From Leptolyngbyaceae cyanobacterium SM1_3_5 (GTDB lineage: Bacteria > Cyanobacteriota > Cyanobacteriia > Elainellales > Elainellaceae): a DNA stretch of 7,221 nucleotides. The stretch lies in NCBI GenBank assembly GCA_012031475.1, contig JAAUTJ010000235.1:1-7221 (forward strand), in the 5' to 3' direction. Positions 1 to 6,329 of this stretch are shown here, one piece after another (position 1 is the stretch's first letter; every line of letters starts with the position of its first letter). The notes beneath the pieces were generated by a model, which was given only the letters and a program-made list of their open reading frames with translations, had not been told where the DNA came from and searched no databases. Made by a program: the position numbers and the translations under genes.

Positions 1-1
1 G

Positions 2-1036
2 ACGCAGACTGAAACTGCGATCGCCCGCTTGCAAGAATCGGCCAAGCTGATTCGCCAAGACATCGCTCGGTTAGATGCAGAACGAACGGGACGCAGCACC
101 GCAGGCACTTCGACTCAAGATCAACTGATTGCCGCCCGCCTGCAAGATTTTGATACGCGCCGCGCCGCTGCTGCCGCCGAAGCGAACCGCCAGCAGGCTG
201 CGATCGGAGCTGCCCGTGCAGAACTGGCTCGGCTTCAGGAAAATCTTACGAATGCGCGATCGCAGCTTGCCAACGCCCAAGAGCGCGAACGCAGCTTGCG
301 CCCGCTGGTCGCAGATGGCGTAGTGCCGCGATTTGACTATCTGGAAGCCAGAGACCGCTTGACCGAGGCGGAAAATACCGTGAATTCTTTGCCGCAGTCG
401 ATCGCCGCCCAGCAGCAGCAAATTCGGCAGGCCGAACAGTCGTATCAGCCGCACTCGAAACGGCAAACGGCCTTTCCGCCCAGCGGCAAACCGAAATTTT
501 GACGCAGCTAAACCAGCGGCGCGAAGAATTAACCAACCTGGAAGGCCAAATCGCTCAAACGACGACGCAGCAAGATCGATCGATCATCCGCGCTCCGGTT
601 TCCGGTCGGGTCTACAATCTGGAAGCGAACTTGAGTGAAGGGACGATCGAACCTGGAGAAGAACTTTTGTCGATCGTGCCGCAAGACCAAGCGCTGCTGC
701 TTGACGTGAAGGTGCTGAATCGCGACATTGGCTTTATCCAGGTTGGAATGCCTGCCAAGGTCAAGCTGGCGACCTTTCCGTTTCAGGAATTTGGCACAAT
801 TCAAGGCACGGTCACTCAAATCAGCCCCAACGCCACAATGGATCAAAATCTCGGTTTGGTCTACACGGCGCGGGTGAAGCTCGATCGCACCTCAATGCAG
901 GTGCGCGGTCAGGAAGTCGATTTGGTTCCGGGCATGGCCGCGACTGCCGAAATTTGTCACCCGCCAAAAAAACCGTGCTGCTTTCTTGATCGAGCCGATT
1001 ACCCGTCGCTTTGATGAAGCCTTTTCGGTGCGGTAA
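2..1036 (+). CDS. HlyD-family secretion adaptor (periplasmic membrane-fusion protein), 5'-truncated, frameshifted
   Basis: The gene is open at the left edge and ends at TAA 1034-1036, with about 344 residues visible after repair. HlyD adaptors bridge an inner-membrane ABC exporter and an outer-membrane channel in type I secretion. Residues 1-190 are long Ala/Gln/Arg/Glu-rich coiled coil. A lipoyl/barrel-sandwich half follows (RSIIRAPVSGRVYNLEA, from about residue 193), then a beta-barrel domain containing VKVLNRDIGFIQVGMPAKVK. The C-terminus has the family ending FLIEPITRRFDEAFSVR. The N-terminal membrane helix lies outside the window. Four single-base indels are inferred: one base missing near 449, one extra near 954-956, one extra in the A7 run 965-971, and one missing near 981. 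They sum to zero and the ending is family-like, so I read an intact gene with sequence errors. The family call is secure; the cargo is unknown because the transporter gene is not in view. Confidence 0.88.
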
Positions 1037-1057
1037 TCGCCTATGGGCCGGAAACTC

Positions 1058-1084
1058 CCCTGCGGCAGAAGACGCGATGCAGGG
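1058..1084 (+). terminator. weak hairpin after HlyD gene
   Basis: CCCTGC (1058-1063) pairs with GCAGGG (1079-1084) across a 15-nt loop, 22 nt after the HlyD stop. There is no T tract behind it, so it is at best a weak or factor-assisted terminator or a chance repeat. It lies just before the TATAAT box at 1094. Confidence 0.25.
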
Positions 1085-1093
1085 CGGGCAGGC

Positions 1094-1099
1094 TATAAT
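1094..1099 (+). promoter_or_regulatory. -10 box (TATAAT) for the small gene at 1129
   Basis: A perfect TATAAT lies 29 nt before the ATG at 1129, predicting a start of transcription near 1106 and a short leader of about 23 nt. The position for a -35 box (1071-1076, GACGCG) does not match TTGACA, so this would be a -10-only (type 2) cyanobacterial promoter. A HIP1 octamer (1110-1117) falls inside the predicted leader. No Shine-Dalgarno is seen. Confidence 0.5.
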
Positions 1100-1128
1100 T
1101 TGGGCAAAAGCGATCGCAATCTTTCTTT

Positions 1129-1458
1129 ATGAGCAATAGCAATCCTCTGATTCATGCGTTCTTTGTTGGCAGAGCGTTTGCTGAAGCGCTGGGCGAGCAA
1201 GTCGAAGTTGCCGTCACCGATGCCCTCAGCGACTTGGGCAAGTTTGATGCGGAACAGCGCGAACGGCTGCGGCAGTTCACCGCTGAGGTTTTGGAACGTG
1301 CCCGCCAAGAAGAAGAACTGGCAATGCACGGACGCACTGCAACCACCGTTGTTACCACTGAAGGCAGCGAAGACGTGCAGGCGACGATCGACGACCTCCG
1401 CGCTGAAATCGCCACCTTGCGCGTGGAAATTCAGCGCCATCGCAGCGCTTCACTTTAG
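1129..1458 (+). CDS. small conserved cyanobacterial protein of unknown function
   Basis: An intact 109-residue protein with no frameshift. It opens SNPLIHAFFVGRAFAEALGE, followed by an acidic helix (VEVAVTDALSDLGKFDAEQRERLRQFTAEVLERA). After a Thr/Val-rich linker comes a C-terminal Leu/Ile-heptad helix (about residues 84-104, VQATIDDLRAEIATLRVEIQ) that should form a short coiled coil. It has no signal peptide or membrane span. It resembles a small family widespread in cyanobacteria that I tentatively recall as DUF6825; the name is from memory and the function is unknown. ATG 1129 follows a good TATAAT box but no Shine-Dalgarno. The downstream neighbour is an ABC1 kinase-like gene on the same strand, 159 nt away and behind a structured spacer, so co-transcription is uncertain. 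Confidence 0.85.
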   Translation: MSNSNPLIHAFFVGRAFAEALGEQVEVAVTDALSDLGKFDAEQRERLRQFTAEVLERARQEEELAMHGRTATTVVTTEGSEDVQATIDDLRAEIATLRVEIQRHRSASL

Positions 1459-1497
1459 ATTCTGTATTAACTTAAATTCTTTATCTACCGTCTCCGG

Positions 1498-1610
1498 AAG
1501 TTTTCTGAGTGCTTCCCGACGACTCTCACCTGATGCCGCCCGACGCGAAGCACCCGCTCCGCGTCCTTTGACCTGCCAGAACCGACTCCGCAGGTTCACT
1601 CAGAAACCTT
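1498..1610. repeat. structured intergenic element with nested inverted repeats
   Basis: The arms 1498-1511 and 1597-1610 are complementary over 14 bp with one mismatch (core TTTCTGAGTG/CACTCAGAAA). Inside lie shorter perfect inverted repeats: GTGCTTC 1509-1515 with GAAGCAC 1547-1553, GACGCG 1542-1547 with CGCGTC 1560-1565, and ACCTGC 1571-1576 with GCAGGT 1590-1595. Some are mutually exclusive. The element ends 7 nt before the UbiB-family start. It could be a folded 5' leader, a small RNA or a miniature repeat; no open frame explains it. Confidence 0.45.
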
Positions 1611-1617
1611 AGCTGCC

Positions 1618-3330
1618 ATGCAAGCACAGCACGACCGAGTATTCGGTTCGTCGTCCGCCGCCTGCGAAAGCGTATCGCTGGAGTCGCGATCGCCTACTCA
1701 CGCCAAGGCCGCTTCATCGACATCTGGTCGTTTATGCTCAAGCTGCTCGCGGCTCGCTGGGCATACAACAAATCTTGGAGCTACAAGGCGGCATCAGTGA
1801 GGAGAAAAAAGCGCTGCGTCGTCGCCGTCTGGCCGTTTGGATTCGCGAAACCCTGCTCGACCTGGGGCCGACTTTCATCAAGGTCGGACAGCTTTTTTCC
1901 ACTCGCGCCGATCTATTTCCCAGCGAATACGTTGAAGAACTCTCGAAGCTGCAAGACAAAGTTCCAGCCTTCAGCTACGCGCAGGTTGAGGCGATCGTCG
2001 AGCAGGATTTGGGTAAACTGATTCCCGATTTGTTCCGCAGCTTCGACCCGATTCCCCTCGCCGCCGCCAGTCTCGGCCAAGTCCACCGCGCTCAACTGTT
2101 CTCCGGCGAAGAAGTCGTCGTCAAGGTGCAGCGACCCGGACTGCGGAAGCTGTTTGAAATCGACCTTGCCATTCTCCGGGGCATCGCTGGCTACTTTCAG
2201 CGGCATCCCGAATGGGGACGAGGCCGCGACTGGATCGGCATCTACGAAGAATGCTGCCGGATTTTGTGGGAAGAAATCGACTACCTCAACGAAGGCCGCA
2301 ACGCCGACACCTTCCGCCGCAACTTCCGGGGCGAATCCTGGGTAAAAGTGCCGCGTGTCTACTGGCGCTACGCCTCGCCCCGCGTCCTGACGCTGGAATA
2401 TCTGCCGGGAATCAAAATTAGCCAGTATGACGCGATCGAAGCGGCAGGACTCGATCGCAAAAATCTCGCCCAGCTTGGTGCGAGAGCCTATCTGCGGCAG
2501 TTGCTCAACGATGGCTTTTTCCACGCTGACCCGCATCCCGGCAACATCGCCGTTAGCCCCGATGGATCGTTGATTTTCTACGACTTCGGCATGATGGGGC
2601 AGATTCAGGCAATTACCCGCGAAAAGCTGCTCGATACGTTCTTTGGCATCGCTCAAAAAGACGGCGATCGCGTCATGGAATCGCTGGTCGCCTTGGGCGC
2701 ACTGGCTCAGCAAGACGACATGGGACCTGTGCGGCGATCGATTCAGTACATGCTCGATCACTTTATGGATCAGCCGTTTGAGAATCAATCGGTTGCCTCA
2801 ATCAGTGACGACTTATATGAAGTCGCTTACGATCAGCCGTTTCGCTTTCCTGCTACGTTTACCTTTGTGATGCGAGCCTTTTCCACTCTCGAAGGCGTGG
2901 GCAAAGGGCTTGATCCCGATTTCAACTTCATGGAGGTCGCCAGACCTTTTGCCACCCAAATTATGAGCAGCAACGGGAATTCTCCGGAAAGCGGTATTCT
3001 AAGCGAACTCGGTCGCCAAGCCGCGCAGGTGGGCAGCACGGCTTTTGGTCTGCCGCGCCGAATCGAAGATACGATCGACAAGCTAGAGCGTGGCGATCTT
3101 CGTATCCGGACGCGATCGACCGAAACCGATCGTGCCTGCGTCGCCTCAGTAACGTTAATATAGGGACTAACTACGCAATCCTCACGGGAGCGTTTACCCT
3201 GTCTGCCACGCTGCTATTGATCAATCACTATGTTTGGCTGGCGGCGGCGGCGGGGGTGATGGCAGCGCTGACAGCAATTGCCCTGATTCGCTTGTTGATT
3301 CGTCTCGATCGCTATGAACGCATGTTTTGA
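1618..3330 (+). CDS. ABC1/AarF/UbiB-family atypical kinase-like protein (frameshifted in this sequence)
   Basis: After repair this is a 570-residue protein of the ABC1 (AarF/UbiB) atypical kinase family, linked to quinone and prenyl-lipid metabolism; its exact cyanobacterial substrate is not established. Family marks are all present: KxGQ (KVGQ, residues 88-91), the Ala-rich loop AAAS (148-151), ATP-site Lys169 in VVVKVQRPG, FHADPHPGN with Asp304 and Asn309, and the metal-binding DFG at 322-324. Two hydrophobic helices near 519-561 (ILTGAFTLSATLLL, LAAAAGVMAALTAIALIRLL) form a C-terminal membrane hairpin before RLDRYERMF. Four indels are inferred: one extra base near 1645, one extra near 1694 (YRWSRDR then YSRQGRFIDIWSFM), one missing near 1785 and one missing near 3134. 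They sum to zero. Start ATG 1618 (MQAQHDRVF) fits the family but lacks a Shine-Dalgarno; it is the least certain part. Confidence 0.9.
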
Positions 3331-3357
3331 TTTTCTTGCCTGTGTCATGCTTGCCTT

Positions 3358-4110
3358 ATGAAATGCTCCTGCGCGGGTCTGACTGATCCGGGTCTGCTTC
3401 GTTCTGTCAACCAAGACGCCTATCACATCGACGATCGTGGGCGGTTTTTTGTGGTAGCAGACGGCATGGGCGGACATGCAGGCGGGCAAGAAGCCAGCCG
3501 GATCGCCACTGATGCCATCCAAGCTTACTTGGAAGAACACTGGGATTCAACCGAGCATTCCAAAACGCTGCTCGAAGCCGCCCTGCTTGAAGCGAATCAA
3601 GCAATTCTGCAAGACCAAGCCACGCACCCAGAGCGATCGGACATGGGCACGACGGCAGTGGTGTTGATGTTTCGCGATGACCAGCCCTGGTGCGCCCACA
3701 TTGGCGACTCGCGCCTCTATCGCCTGCGGCAAGACCAGCTAGAACAAATCACCGAAGACCACACCTGGGTGGCGCGGGCAACAAAGCTGGGGGAAATTTC
3801 ACCAGAGCAGGCGCGGATGCATCCCTGGCGACATATTCTCTCGCGCTGTCTCGGTCGCGAAGATGTGCGGCAAATTGATGTGCAGGCGATCGAACTTCAG
3901 CCCAGCGATCGCCTGCTGCTGTGTAGCGATGGCTTAACCGAAGAACTGCCCGACGGTGTAATTTCTGCCAGACTGCAATCGATTTCGAGCGGCGATCAGG
4001 CGGCGATCGCGCTCGTCAACGATGCCAAAGACCAAGGCGGGCGCGACAACATCACCGTTGTGATTGTCTCGATCGACCCGTCCGACTGGAACAACCTGCC
4101 TGCTCAGTAG
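3358..4110 (+). CDS. PP2C-type Ser/Thr protein phosphatase (PPM family)
   Basis: An intact 250-residue single-domain phosphatase that removes phosphate from Ser/Thr using two Mg/Mn ions. All signature blocks are present in order: RSVNQDAY (Asp20), VVADGMGGHAGG (Asp35, Gly36), MGTTAVV (97-99), HIGDSRLYR (Asp117), ITEDHTWV, HILSRCLG, LLLCSDGLTE (Asp191) and GGRDNITVVIV (Asp230, Asn231). The length matches bacterial stand-alone PP2C enzymes; there is no membrane span or sensor domain, so it is cytosolic. It starts 27 nt after the UbiB-family gene on the same strand and is followed by a strong terminator, so the two probably form one transcription unit. No Shine-Dalgarno precedes ATG 3358. A partner kinase could be the Ser/Thr kinase at 4837-6329, but the sequence does not prove this. 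Confidence 0.95.
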   Translation: MKCSCAGLTDPGLLRSVNQDAYHIDDRGRFFVVADGMGGHAGGQEASRIATDAIQAYLEEHWDSTEHSKTLLEAALLEANQAILQDQATHPERSDMGTTAVVLMFRDDQPWCAHIGDSRLYRLRQDQLEQITEDHTWVARATKLGEISPEQARMHPWRHILSRCLGREDVRQIDVQAIELQPSDRLLLCSDGLTEELPDGVISARLQSISSGDQAAIALVNDAKDQGGRDNITVVIVSIDPSDWNNLPAQ

Positions 4111-4133
4111 CCGCGCAATCTCAGAAATTTTAG

Positions 4134-4177
4134 GCGATCGCTTGGTATCCACTGGAAGAAAGCGATCGCATTTTTTT
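4134..4177 (+). terminator. Rho-independent terminator made from two HIP1 octamers
   Basis: GCGATCGCTT (4134-4143) pairs perfectly with AAGCGATCGC (4160-4169) around a 16-nt loop and is followed by A and seven T (4171-4177). It lies 24 nt after the PP2C stop. Each arm is a HIP1 octamer, self-complementary in itself, so two copies in tandem form the stem. It should insulate nblA from the upstream unit. Confidence 0.8.
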
Positions 4178-4259
4178 GTCGAATCAGTAGCGTAAGCAGC
4201 AGTTTCTTTTTCCTCCCTCGGTAGGATTCATAAAGTACCCAAGAAGAGGGATGGGCGAT

Positions 4260-4289
4260 TTGTCAATTGCTTGTTATCTTTTGTAATAT
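4260..4289 (+). promoter_or_regulatory. candidate sigma-70 promoter for nblA
   Basis: TTGTCA (4260-4265, one mismatch to TTGACA) lies 18 nt upstream of TAATAT (4284-4289), which keeps the key T-A and final T of the -10 box. This predicts a start near 4296 and a leader of about 90 nt ahead of the nblA ATG. It is the best-matching promoter between the PP2C terminator and nblA. No clear NtcA site (GTA-N8-TAC) was found. Confidence 0.5.
4270..4287 (-). promoter_or_regulatory. possible HLR1-like (RpaB) site over the nblA promoter
   Basis: On the minus strand, ATTACAAA and ATAACAAG are separated by AG. HLR1 is a direct repeat of (G/T)TTACA(A/T)(A/T) with a 2-nt gap; the halves match at 7 of 8 and 5 of 8 positions. 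The site overlaps the spacer and -10 box, a position suited to repression. RpaB/NblS control of nblA is known in Synechococcus elongatus; its use here is inference from a degenerate match. Confidence 0.3.
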
Positions 4290-4292
4290 CAA

Positions 4293-4337
4293 GGAGAGAT
4301 TAAGCCAAACTAAACAGATCGTCAGTTTGATCTCTTC
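4293..4337 (+). promoter_or_regulatory. stem-loop in the nblA 5' leader
   Basis: GGAGAGAT (4293-4300) pairs with ATCTCTTC (4330-4337) with one G-T wobble. After a 5-nt bulge, CAAACT (4306-4311) pairs with AGTTTG (4324-4329), closing a 12-nt loop. Together they form a 14-bp bulged hairpin at the predicted 5' end of the nblA mRNA. The Shine-Dalgarno lies 34 nt beyond it and stays free, which suggests a role in stability or antisense contact rather than direct ribosome-site masking. Confidence 0.4.
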
Positions 4338-4370
4338 GCAGTCTTCCCCGACTGCACCCACCATCCGGTC

Positions 4371-4377
4371 AAAGGAG
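4371..4377 (+). promoter_or_regulatory. strong Shine-Dalgarno of nblA
   Basis: AAAGGAG is followed by 9 nt and then ATG 4387. It is the only strong ribosome-binding site seen at a gene start in the window and supports 4387 over the second ATG at 4390 (12 nt away) or upstream non-ATG starts in the same frame. Confidence 0.8.
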
Positions 4378-4386
4378 TTAACCCGT

Positions 4387-4584
4387 ATGATGAACCAGCC
4401 CGTTGAACTCACCTTAGAGCAACAGTTCAGTTTGCGATCGTTTGAAACGCAAGTTGAGCGCATGAGCCGCGAACAAGCTCAAGAGTTTCTCGTTAAGCTC
4501 TACGAGCAGATGATGATGCGCGAAACGATGTACAAGCACTTCCTCAAGCACCAGTGGGGAATCGAATCTGGTCCGCAGTTCTAG
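4387..4584 (+). CDS. nblA: NblA, phycobilisome degradation protein
   Basis: A 65-residue protein, intact and within the usual NblA size of about 55-65. NblA binds phycobiliproteins and acts as an adaptor that brings a Clp protease (ClpC) to the light-harvesting antenna, causing bleaching under nitrogen or sulfur starvation. The family core is clear: QPVELTLEQQFSLRSFE, then QVERMSREQAQEFLVKLYEQ, then MMMRETMYKHFLKHQWGIE. It is helical and has no membrane span or signal. ATG 4387 is chosen because of the AAAGGAG 9 nt upstream; starting at 4390 would remove one Met only. It is a single-gene unit between the PP2C terminator and a convergent kinase gene. Control by nutrient stress is expected from the family; local evidence is the promoter, HLR1-like site and leader hairpin. 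Confidence 0.97.
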   Translation: MMNQPVELTLEQQFSLRSFETQVERMSREQAQEFLVKLYEQMMMRETMYKHFLKHQWGIESGPQF

Positions 4585-4836
4585 TTCCGCTTCGATCGAA
4601 GGTGGACGACCTCCTTCTCTTGCTTTGTTCTATCGCAGAAAGAAGCTGGGGGCGCTGGGGCGTCAACTTCCTAAAAAAATTCTTGATTTGCTTCAAAACT
4701 TTTCTATCGAGCTATCGAAAGAGCGCTTTTTCAGTCACCGCTCAAACAAGTCATTCCACGCTAGTGCAGAACTCAGTTCACGATCGCGCTAGATGTCGTC
4801 GAATTTGAGTTGTAGTTCAAATCTGCATACAGCGAT
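4585..4836. other. non-coding gap between convergent nblA and kinase genes
   Basis: No credible gene is seen on either strand. It holds the nblA hairpin at 4598-4617, a weak palindrome at 4717-4732 (A-rich arm, GCGC loop, T5) that could terminate either strand, an imperfect hairpin at 4761-4792 (CTAGTGC with GCGCTAG, inner GAACT/AGTTC) and a short one at 4803-4822 (ATTTGA/TCAAAT). The latter three lie in the downstream side of the kinase gene. Confidence 0.5.
4598..4617 (+). terminator. likely nblA terminator hairpin
   Basis: GAAGGTGG (4598-4605) pairs with CCTCCTTC (4610-4617) around the tetraloop ACGA, with one T-T mismatch, 14 nt after the nblA stop. The following TCTTGCTTTGTTCT is T-rich but broken, so termination may be partial. 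An overlapping 12-bp palindrome CTTCGATCGAAG (4590-4601) offers an alternative fold. Confidence 0.45.
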
Positions 4837-6329
4837 TCAAGCTTCAGTACAATTTTTTGGCTTTGCTTTTTCCAGTTCGTCTTTCAGCATCTGCTTGCTG
4901 ACCGTGTAGAGCGAAGTAGCAGGCGAAGAAAAGCCGATCGCTGCCCAACTCCATCAGCAGCTTGCACTGGCTGGGTGGAATCGTTGCAGGCAGCACACTC
5001 GTACAGCGCTTTGACTGCTTGGGAAACAGCATGACTCGGTATTGACTGCTTTCTGCCAGTAGGCGGGCAATCTGCTGACCTTGGTTGGTTCGTAGGTCAA
5101 GGTAGCAGGGCAGCCAGCGCGGTTCTGCAATACGGCTAAACAGAACGGTCAGCCAGAGCACGACCGGATGCGGAGACGGTGAAAACATAAACCAGTTGTA
5201 GCGGGCGCAAATCAATCGGCGCTCGATTTCATGCTGAGGCAGCATCACCCAAACGCTGGCGATCGTTTCGCGACTCGTGCTGAGGATGTGCGGAAACACA
5301 ATGTCGGCGATCGGTTTGTCGGACGGCCAGGTGGCGATCGTCGGTGTTCCTTCCGACAGGCGCGTGTCAATTTTGGGCGCGGGCGATTTTTGCGCCAGCG
5401 CATCGCCAATCCGTTTGCCGAGTTCAAGTCCGGGGCGATATTGCTTATCGAGCGGTTCGAGTTCGTGAATCACATCTGCCGCCGTTTGGGGGCGATCGTT
5501 GGGTGATTTGGCAAGACAACTCATCACCAGGTTTTCCAGCAATCGCGGCAGCTTCAGGCTGGAATTGGTGGCTTCAAACGATCGCGGCATTTGCAGCCGA
5601 TGGGTACGATACCAGCCGCTGAAGTTGAGCGGTTCAGCAATCAGCGGCATCTTGGACGTGAGCATCTGAAACATCACCACGCCCAAGCTGTAGATATCCG
5701 ATCGCGCATCAAGTTCTCGCCCTTCCATCTGCTCTGGCGACGAGTAGGCCAGTGTCCCCATAAAGCAGTTGGTTTGGCCGCTGTCTTCATGCAGCAGTTT
5801 GGTCAATGCCAAAATCCAAAATCGTTGCCAGTTCGCCCAGCGTGTCATCGTGGCTAATCACAATGTTGCTGGGCTTGATGTCGCGATGGATGATCGGGCA
5901 AAGCTGATTGTCGATCGAGATGCCCTGATGGGCGCATTGCAGCCCCAAGCAAATTTGCCGGATTAAATTCAGAAAGCGCGGTAGCGGCAGCGGTTGACGC
6001 GCAACAACTTCGCTGAGGCTTTGACCGTCGAGATATTCCATCACGTAGAACGGAATGCCTTCATCGTCTACGCCGCAGTCGGAGACGCGGACGATGTGGC
6101 GGCTGCGATGTCCGAGTTGAGCGCAGGTTGTGGCTTCGCGCTCGAAGCGGTCTTTCATTTTTTGATTGAGCAAGGCGTGCGACAGAAATTTCACCGCAAC
6201 GGGAACGCCGCCCAGCAGCATGTCTTTTGCGCCATATACCTTGCCCATTGAACCTTGTCCAATCAGCTTGATCAGGTGGTAGCGCTTTGCCAGGGTATGA
6301 CCGATGTAGGAATCTTTTGTCGATGTCAT
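4837..6329 (-). CDS. Ser/Thr protein kinase with cyanobacterial C-terminal extension (frameshifted in this sequence)
   Basis: After repair this is a 496-residue Hanks-type kinase that phosphorylates Ser/Thr residues. The glycine loop is GQGSMG (24-29), the ATP lysine Lys47 in VAVKFL, the helix-C Glu is Glu65, the catalytic loop is HRDIKPSN (Asp150, Asn155), the metal-binding DFG is 172-174, then GTLAYSSPEQ (191-200), DIYSLG (Asp211) and the closing Arg279. Residues from about 292 to 496 form an extension (CARYNWFMFSPSPHPVVLW, PRWLPCYLDLRTNQGQ) that I know only beside such kinases in cyanobacteria; its job is unknown. No membrane span is seen. Two extra bases are inferred: near 5803 (GIAKLLHEDSG is restored) and at 4947-4948 (CKLLMEWAAIGF is restored). 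The true end is then MLKDELEKAKPKNCTEA at 4837. ATG 6329 (MTSTKDSYIGHTLAKRY) fits relatives; ATG 6374 or GTG 6437 are less likely. Convergent with nblA. Confidence 0.92.

Noticed and set aside
1498..1610. tRNA or known riboswitch in the pre-UbiB spacer
   Set aside because: No acceptor/T-arm arrangement, anticodon loop or recognised aptamer core could be built; only inverted repeats are supported.
1913..2788. Long 291-codon open frame on the minus strand
   Set aside because: It is fully antisense to the UbiB-family gene, whose conserved motifs prove the plus-strand frame; its translation resembles no family I know. High GC content explains the length.
2..3330. Calling HlyD and UbiB genes pseudogenes
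   Set aside because: Indels cancel exactly, catalytic and terminal motifs survive and no nonsense codons lie within the repaired frames, so sequence error is more likely than decay.
4221..4238. Possible NtcA site (GTA...TAC) upstream of nblA
   Set aside because: The gap between GTA and TAC is 12 nt rather than 8, and no other GTA-N8-TAC was found.
4214..4251. Inverted repeat TCCCTC/GAGGGA upstream of the nblA promoter
   Set aside because: Only 6 bp with a 26-nt loop, no tail and no known operator match; too likely by chance.
4267..4386. 40-codon upstream extension of the nblA frame from a TTG
   Set aside because: It overlaps the predicted promoter, has no ribosome site, and NblA proteins begin at the MNQP-like segment. 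ATG 4387 has a well-placed AAAGGAG.
4641..4670. Short tandem GCTGGGG pattern
   Set aside because: Two adjacent near-copies only (4645 onward), with no array or conserved unit; not a CRISPR or VNTR.
4554..4808. 84-codon plus-strand frame overlapping the end of nblA
   Set aside because: It begins inside nblA in another frame and continues through a hairpin-rich spacer; the translation has no family features.
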